Source of the DNA: Gammaproteobacteria bacterium
GTDB lineage: Bacteria > Pseudomonadota > Gammaproteobacteria > GRL18
Reading direction: 5' to 3'
DNA: 8,890 bases
Assembly (NCBI GenBank): GCA_027076245.1
Contig: JALTKC010000578.1
Location: 1 to 8,890 of the forward strand
A program made the position numbers and the translations under genes. This document shows, piece after piece, positions 5,349 through 8,890 of the stretch (positions are counted from its first letter, which is position 1; each line of letters begins with the position of its first letter). The notes beneath the pieces were generated by a model. It was not told the origin of the DNA, ran no database searches, and worked only from the letters and a program-made list of their open reading frames with translations.

Positions 5349-6227
5349 ATGTCACAATCCAGCAATATTACCGCACTGCGTAATACCTACCAGATAAAAG
5401 TCCAGTTACAGGATATTAAACCACCCATCTGGCGGCGTTTAGAGGTGGACAGCCGCATTACTCTGGATGCCCTGCATGTGGCCATTCAGTCCAGTATGGG
5501 CTGGATGGACTGCCATATGCACCAGTTTGTGGATCGGGATGGCAATTTTTTCCGCCAGCATGATGATCCGGATGATGGCTTTGCTTTTGACTTTAATGAT
5601 AGTGGTGTGGATGAGTCCATTGTTCTGCTCAGTGATATTCTGCATCAGGAAAAAGACTGGTTTACTTATGAATACGATTTTGGTGATGACTGGCGGCATA
5701 AAATTACTCTGGAAAAGATCCTGCCCTGGCAAGCTGAACAGATACCGGTAGTCTGTATTAAAGGTAAACGCGCCTGTCCGCCAGAGGACTGCGGCGGTGC
5801 CTGGGGTTATATGCATATGGTTGAAGTGCTGCAGAACCCGGAAATTGAGCCGGAAGAATATGAAGATATTATGGAATGGCTGGAAGAGCCGTTTTATCCG
5901 GAACAGTTTGACCTGAACGAAGTCAATGAAGAGCTGACCGCATTGTTTAAAAATGCCGATTTTAATAATACGTCCGCCTTTGAAAAAGTATTACAGCAGT
6001 TTTCCGGTGACTCAGAAAATGCTGCTGCAACAGACCGGTTATCCGTTGAGGCTGACCGGGATATAGAAAGCATTATTGGCAGTTTAAATGAAACTCTGGG
6101 TATTATTGGCGATATGTCTGACATGCTGGACGACGCCTATGAAGCTTTTGAGAAAATTGCCAATATCAGCAACGATAAACAGGTGGTCGAACTGGCCAGA
6201 AAAATGATGAAGCATCTGGATCAGTAG
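5349..6227 (+). CDS. pRiA4b ORF-3 family protein with extended C-terminus
   Basis: This 292-residue cytoplasmic protein belongs to the plasmid pRiA4b ORF-3-like family, also seen as a passenger of IS1096. The biochemical function of the family is not established. Residues 14-200 form the domain. It opens with YQIKVQLQDIKPPIWRRLEV, continues through LHVAIQSSMGW (43-52) and HMHQF (56-60), and has the hallmark YEYDFGDDWRHKI (107-119). The cluster RACPPEDCGGAWGY (141-154) contains two Cys and follows CIKGK. Residues 200-292 are an extra acidic, helical tail beyond the ~180-200 residues usual for the family. The start at 5349 rests on GGGGAG and the TATAAT box. No transposase of the IS1096 type is beside it; the RAYT downstream belongs to another class. 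It probably stands alone, with a REP remnant 12 bp after its stop. Confidence 0.85.
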   Translation: MSQSSNITALRNTYQIKVQLQDIKPPIWRRLEVDSRITLDALHVAIQSSMGWMDCHMHQFVDRDGNFFRQHDDPDDGFAFDFNDSGVDESIVLLSDILHQEKDWFTYEYDFGDDWRHKITLEKILPWQAEQIPVVCIKGKRACPPEDCGGAWGYMHMVEVLQNPEIEPEEYEDIMEWLEEPFYPEQFDLNEVNEELTALFKNADFNNTSAFEKVLQQFSGDSENAAATDRLSVEADRDIESIIGSLNETLGIIGDMSDMLDDAYEAFEKIANISNDKQVVELARKMMKHLDQ

Positions 6228-6239
6228 ATTTGGTTTATT

Positions 6240-6266
6240 CGCGTGCAGGATGACCACGCTCCCAGA
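6240..6266 (-). repeat. REP-like copy 3 (reverse, degenerate)
   Basis: Aligned with the copy at 4177-4203 this unit differs at four of 27 bases. Three of the changes break stem pairs, so the hairpin is probably lost. It lies in the 51-bp gap between the two convergent genes, at the 3' side of the RAYT, with its head toward the RAYT. Confidence 0.75.
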
Positions 6267-6278
6267 AAAGAGCAAACG

Positions 6279-6857
6279 TTATATACCTGAAAACTCATTC
6301 ACACTTGACCATGGCCAGTCTTTTGCTTGCAGACACAAAAATGCCTTAACGGGATTATTATGAATATAATCAATCATTACATTTAAATGACGCTTATTTC
6401 GTATCATCCTGTCCCAATACCCCCTCTGCCAGATCCTGGGAGTGCGGGCATCCTGCCCGCATCTGATGTGATTATTAATAACCTGAGCAGTATAAGATTT
6501 CCAGGAATGAACAATTTTGTTTAAAGGATGGTTTGAATAAGTTTTAATTACTAAATGGACATGGTTAGGCATAACCACATATGCGATGAGATCATATTGT
6601 TTTCCATGGTTGTATTTCCAACTGTCTATAACTATTTCTGCATTAACTGGGTGCTTTAAAAGACAGGAGCCGTGACTGCCATCAAGGTACCTTTCTATAT
6701 ATTGCCGTTTTTGCAGGCTGTCGCGGGCAGGATGCCCGCGCTCCCAGGTTCTGATGACTTCCTGTGGCAGAGCATCACCTAAACGATAAGTAATGGCTTG
6801 ATAAGTTCCCGGCAGGTCACAATGAACGAGCCTGGAACGAGTATTAATTCTATTCAT
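6279..6857 (-). CDS. REP-associated tyrosine transposase (RAYT) with REPs inside the gene
   Basis: This 192-residue Y1 HUH protein is of the IS200-like REP-associated class, which nicks single-stranded REP DNA and is thought to spread REPs. The fold can be followed: GTYQAITYRLGDALP (17-31), the HUH motif H99-V-H101 in MPNHVHLVI, then HSWKSYTAQVINN (117-129). The helix with the probable catalytic Tyr (Y164) lies in YIHNNPVKA, and WPWSS (181-185) follows. It keeps all visible catalytic residues. Oddly, residues 37-46 (TWERGHPARD) and 133-141 (CGQDARTPR) are encoded by REP copies inserted in opposite orientations; both inserts keep the frame. REPs also lie on both sides of the gene (6240-6266, 6904-6927). 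The start ATG has AAGG directly against it, so the true start could differ. Whether the protein still folds is open. Confidence 0.9.
   Translation of the reverse strand: MNRINTRSRLVHCDLPGTYQAITYRLGDALPQEVIRTWERGHPARDSLQKRQYIERYLDGSHGSCLLKHPVNAEIVIDSWKYNHGKQYDLIAYVVMPNHVHLVIKTYSNHPLNKIVHSWKSYTAQVINNHIRCGQDARTPRIWQRGYWDRMIRNKRHLNVMIDYIHNNPVKAFLCLQAKDWPWSSVNEFSGI
6435..6461 (+). repeat. REP-like copy 4 (forward) inside the RAYT gene
   Basis: Head CCTGGGAG, stem TGCGGGC (6443-6449), loop ATCCT, stem GCCCGCA (6455-6461). The two differences from consensus, T6443 and A6461, lie at the two ends of the outer stem pair and restore pairing (C-G replaced by T-A). Read on the minus strand it supplies codons 133-141 of the transposase. 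Confidence 0.9.
6722..6748 (-). repeat. REP-like copy 5 (reverse) inside the RAYT gene
   Basis: A perfect unit, identical to 4177-4203 over 27 bases, with the preceding TGT also shared. On the minus strand it reads head first and supplies codons 37-46 of the transposase (TWERGHPARD). Confidence 0.92.
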
Positions 6858-6903
6858 CCTTGATTAATCTTTTATTTATCTTTCAAAAGTCTCCCTATCT
6901 TAC

Positions 6904-6927
6904 GGGAGCGCGGGCATCCTGCCCGCG
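6904..6927 (+). repeat. REP-like copy 6 (forward) between ssb and RAYT
   Basis: The 24 bases from GGGAG through the 7-bp stem (CGCGGGC/GCCCGCG, loop ATCCT) match consensus exactly; the CCT before the head is not kept. It lies 46 bp upstream of the RAYT start and 32 bp past the ssb stop, with its head toward the RAYT. It may fold in the 3' end of the ssb transcript. Confidence 0.9.
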
Positions 6928-6959
6928 TATTTCTTTACAAAAGTGGTCTTAAGTGTCTC

Positions 6960-7481
6960 CTAGAAGGGTATATCATCATCAAAATCTTCCTCAAAAGGCT
7001 GTGATGCTGGAGCCGACTGGGGCTGGTTCTGAGGTTGGGACTGGTTATACGTCTGGTTTTGCTGTGGCGCATTATTCTGGTTTTGCTGGAAACCGGCGTT
7101 CTGCTGAGGGCTCTGGTTAAAGGAAGTATCCCCGCCAGTTCGGCTATCCAACATTTGCATACTACCATTCATATCAACAACTACTTCTGTCGTATAACGG
7201 TCCTGACCGTTTTTATCCTGCCACTTGCGGGTTTGCAGCTTACCTTCTACATAAACCTGAGAACCCTTTTTGAGGTATTCTCCGGCAATTTCTGCCAACT
7301 TGCCAAAAAATACAACACGATGCCATTCCGTACGTTCCTGACGTTGTCCGGTATTTTTATCTTTCCAGGTTTCTGATGTCGCAAGACTAATATTGGTTAT
7401 TGCCCGGTTATCAGGTGTGTAACGCACATCCGGATCCTGCCCCAGTCTCCCTACCAGGATTACTTTATTGACTCCAGCCAT
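6960..7481 (-). CDS. ssb: Single-stranded DNA-binding protein
   Basis: SSB coats single-stranded DNA in replication, repair and recombination and recruits partner enzymes through its C-terminal tip. The 173-residue protein has the OB fold in residues 3-112, beginning GVNKVILVGRLGQDP. The family's stacking residues are present (W39, W53, F59 and W87 by alignment with E. coli SSB), as is the strand GQDRYTTEVVV. Residues 113-160 form a linker very rich in Gln and Asn. The end is FDDDIPF, the acidic tip that binds RecO, PriA, ExoI and similar partners. Length is close to the usual ~178. AGAGGA lies six bases before the ATG. It follows the MFS gene by 36 nt, so co-transcription is likely; in many gammaproteobacteria uvrA is divergent to this pair, which would lie beyond the right edge. 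Confidence 0.97.
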   Translation of the reverse strand: MAGVNKVILVGRLGQDPDVRYTPDNRAITNISLATSETWKDKNTGQRQERTEWHRVVFFGKLAEIAGEYLKKGSQVYVEGKLQTRKWQDKNGQDRYTTEVVVDMNGSMQMLDSRTGGDTSFNQSPQQNAGFQQNQNNAPQQNQTYNQSQPQNQPQSAPASQPFEEDFDDDIPF

Positions 7482-7517
7482 TATTTATCCTCTTTTTAAT
7501 ATTACTCTTTAAATTTT

Positions 7518-8890
7518 TTATAGTTTGTGCGAAAACTGCTCTGAAAATGTCAGCAACCCTTCTTTATCCAGGGCATGCAATTCCACTTTTAAATAGGCCG
7601 CCTGATCTTCCGGGATCACAACCGCTTCAGCCACCCCGCGAATACTGGTCAGACCTGCAGTGGCTTTTAATACATCCTGTTCCTTAATATTCGCCATCTT
7701 CACCACATAAGTACTCAGATAACGCGGTGACTTCATGGTCAGAGCAAATAACAGCCATATCAGCATAGCGGATGCAGCAAACAGGAAAACTCCATTTATA
7801 CCATATAAGCCTAATAACTTTCCACCTATCAGCCCACCAAAAAAAGCCCCCAGGAACTGGCTGGTACTGTAAACACCCATGGCTGTTCCTTTTGCCTCAG
7901 TGGGCGACATTTTGGACACCAGAGAAGGCAAAGAAGCTTCCAGAATATTAAAAGCGGTAAAAAACACCAGAATAAAAATAGTCAGGCCGTAAATGGAATC
8001 ATGAAATTCCCAGAAACCCAGCTCAGCCAGAGCCACAACACTAATGGCTCCCACAAATACTTCTTTCATTCTCCGTTTACTTTCAGCAAGAATAATAAAG
8101 GGCACCATCATTGCCATGGCCAGTAGCATGACCGGCAGGTAGATTTTCCAGTGCTCGGCAGAAGGCAGATTGGCATGTTGCTCATCAACCAGTGCAATCG
8201 GTATCACCAGAAAAGTAGCCGTTAGCACCATATGCAGGATTAATATTCCCATATCCAGGCGCAGTAACTGTCGGTCTTTTAAAATAGTTCGAAACTGCCC
8301 TGGTACAGGCTCAGTTTCCCGATGAAAACTTTTTGGTGCATCAGGCACCCAGAACAGGGTAACGGCCACACCCAATAAGGCAAACACCGCTGTTAACCAG
8401 AACATACCGTCAACACCAATCATTTCATTAAGAACAGAGCCGGCAACCATGGCCACAGCAAAGGCAAAACCGATGCTCATACCAATGGTTGCCATAATCT
8501 TCAGCCGATGTTCTTCACGGGTTAAATCAGCCGCCAGAGCCATAACAGCCGCAGCAACAGCTCCGCTGCCCTGAATAATACGCCCCAGAATCACTCCGTA
8601 AATAGAGTCTGAAACGGCCGCAACCACACTGCCTGCTGCAAAAATCAGCATCCCTGCCACAATCACCGGCTTGCGGCCAAACTTATCTGACAGCATACCG
8701 AAAGGGATCTGAAAAATAGCCTGGGTTAAACCATAAGCACCAATAGCCAGACCAATTAATAAGGGGGTATTGCCTTCCAGTTGTTGACCATACAGAGAAA
8801 AAACCGGGAAAATCATAAACAGGCCCAGCATACGCAGAGAGTAAATGCTGGCCAGTGATAAAGAGGCCCGTTTTTCTGTAGGGTTTAGTT
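7518..8890 (-). CDS. YajR-like MFS transporter with C-terminal cytoplasmic domain (5' end cut)
   Basis: A twelve-helix major facilitator of the inner membrane, probably an exporter; the substrate is unknown. The frame is open to the right edge: residues LNPTEKRASLSLASIYSLR precede the ATG at 8831, which is therefore internal. About 456 residues are visible and only the first few are missing (E. coli YajR has 454). Motif A reads GMLSDKFGRK (visible residues 64-73) between helices 2 and 3. After the last membrane segment, residues from about 390 to 456 form a soluble domain with alternating beta/alpha character (VVKMAN..., AAYLKVELHALD), the size and place of YajR's ferredoxin-like YAM domain. 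The gene precedes ssb by 36 nt on the same strand. The link to YajR rests on this domain plan and on recall of the family, not on alignment. Confidence 0.88.
   Translation of the reverse strand, partial: LNPTEKRASLSLASIYSLRMLGLFMIFPVFSLYGQQLEGNTPLLIGLAIGAYGLTQAIFQIPFGMLSDKFGRKPVIVAGMLIFAAGSVVAAVSDSIYGVILGRIIQGSGAVAAAVMALAADLTREEHRLKIMATIGMSIGFAFAVAMVAGSVLNEMIGVDGMFWLTAVFALLGVAVTLFWVPDAPKSFHRETEPVPGQFRTILKDRQLLRLDMGILILHMVLTATFLVIPIALVDEQHANLPSAEHWKIYLPVMLLAMAMMVPFIILAESKRRMKEVFVGAISVVALAELGFWEFHDSIYGLTIFILVFFTAFNILEASLPSLVSKMSPTEAKGTAMGVYSTSQFLGAFFGGLIGGKLLGLYGINGVFLFAASAMLIWLLFALTMKSPRYLSTYVVKMANIKEQDVLKATAGLTSIRGVAEAVVIPEDQAAYLKVELHALDKEGLLTFSEQFSHKL

Noticed and set aside
5439..5816. Open frame of 125 codons on the minus strand
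   Set aside because: It is the antisense of the conserved pRiA4b ORF-3 domain and shows no protein-like features.
7035..7376. Open frame of 113 codons on the + strand
   Set aside because: It is antisense to ssb, whose motifs are unambiguous.
8829..8831. Start of the MFS gene at this ATG
   Set aside because: The frame continues to the edge and encodes the usual N-terminal EKRASLSLA...LR segment before MLGLFMIFPV.

Overview
The window reads as chromosome of a moderately AT-rich gammaproteobacterium. The support is an SSB of enterobacterial type ending in DDDIPF, encoded just behind a YajR-like MFS transporter, together with a PEP-CTERM protein, an MntA/HepT pair and a REP/RAYT system. Genus cannot be told from sequence alone. 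Methanotrophic or sulfur-oxidising gammaproteobacteria would fit, but that is inference.

Left part (1-2981). The 3' two thirds of acetate kinase (ackA) runs in from the left edge on the + strand. It converges on a minus-strand mntA-hepT toxin-antitoxin pair whose stop and start overlap as TAATG. Next, on the minus strand, is a 432-residue exported, cysteine-free, helix-rich protein of unknown function with a Trp-phased 11-residue repeat near its N-terminus. The ackA/hepT gap holds a possible three-way-junction fold at 681-740.

Middle part (2982-6227). A 375-bp AT-rich divergent region holds a near-consensus sigma-54 promoter (3197-3212) reading into a PEP-CTERM surface protein with a DNRLRE-type domain. 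An inverted pair of REP hairpins follows, then a BacNav-type voltage-gated sodium channel gene with filter TLESWS. A second repeat family lies next, and then a pRiA4b ORF-3-family protein whose true start is set by a TATAAT box and a strong ribosome binding site.

Right part (6228-8890). A REP-associated tyrosine transposase (RAYT) lies on the minus strand between two REP copies. Two further copies of the same REP sit inside its coding sequence, in frame and in opposite orientations. Behind it, in transcription order on the minus strand, come the YajR-like MFS transporter (5' end cut by the window edge) and ssb, 36 nt apart and probably one operon.

The genes do not form one pathway: housekeeping (ackA, ssb, MFS) is interspersed with accessory modules. 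The most notable signals are the RAYT gene that carries its own REPs as codons, the REP unit that is open in all six frames and shows a compensatory stem change, and the sigma-54 promoter in front of the PEP-CTERM gene.
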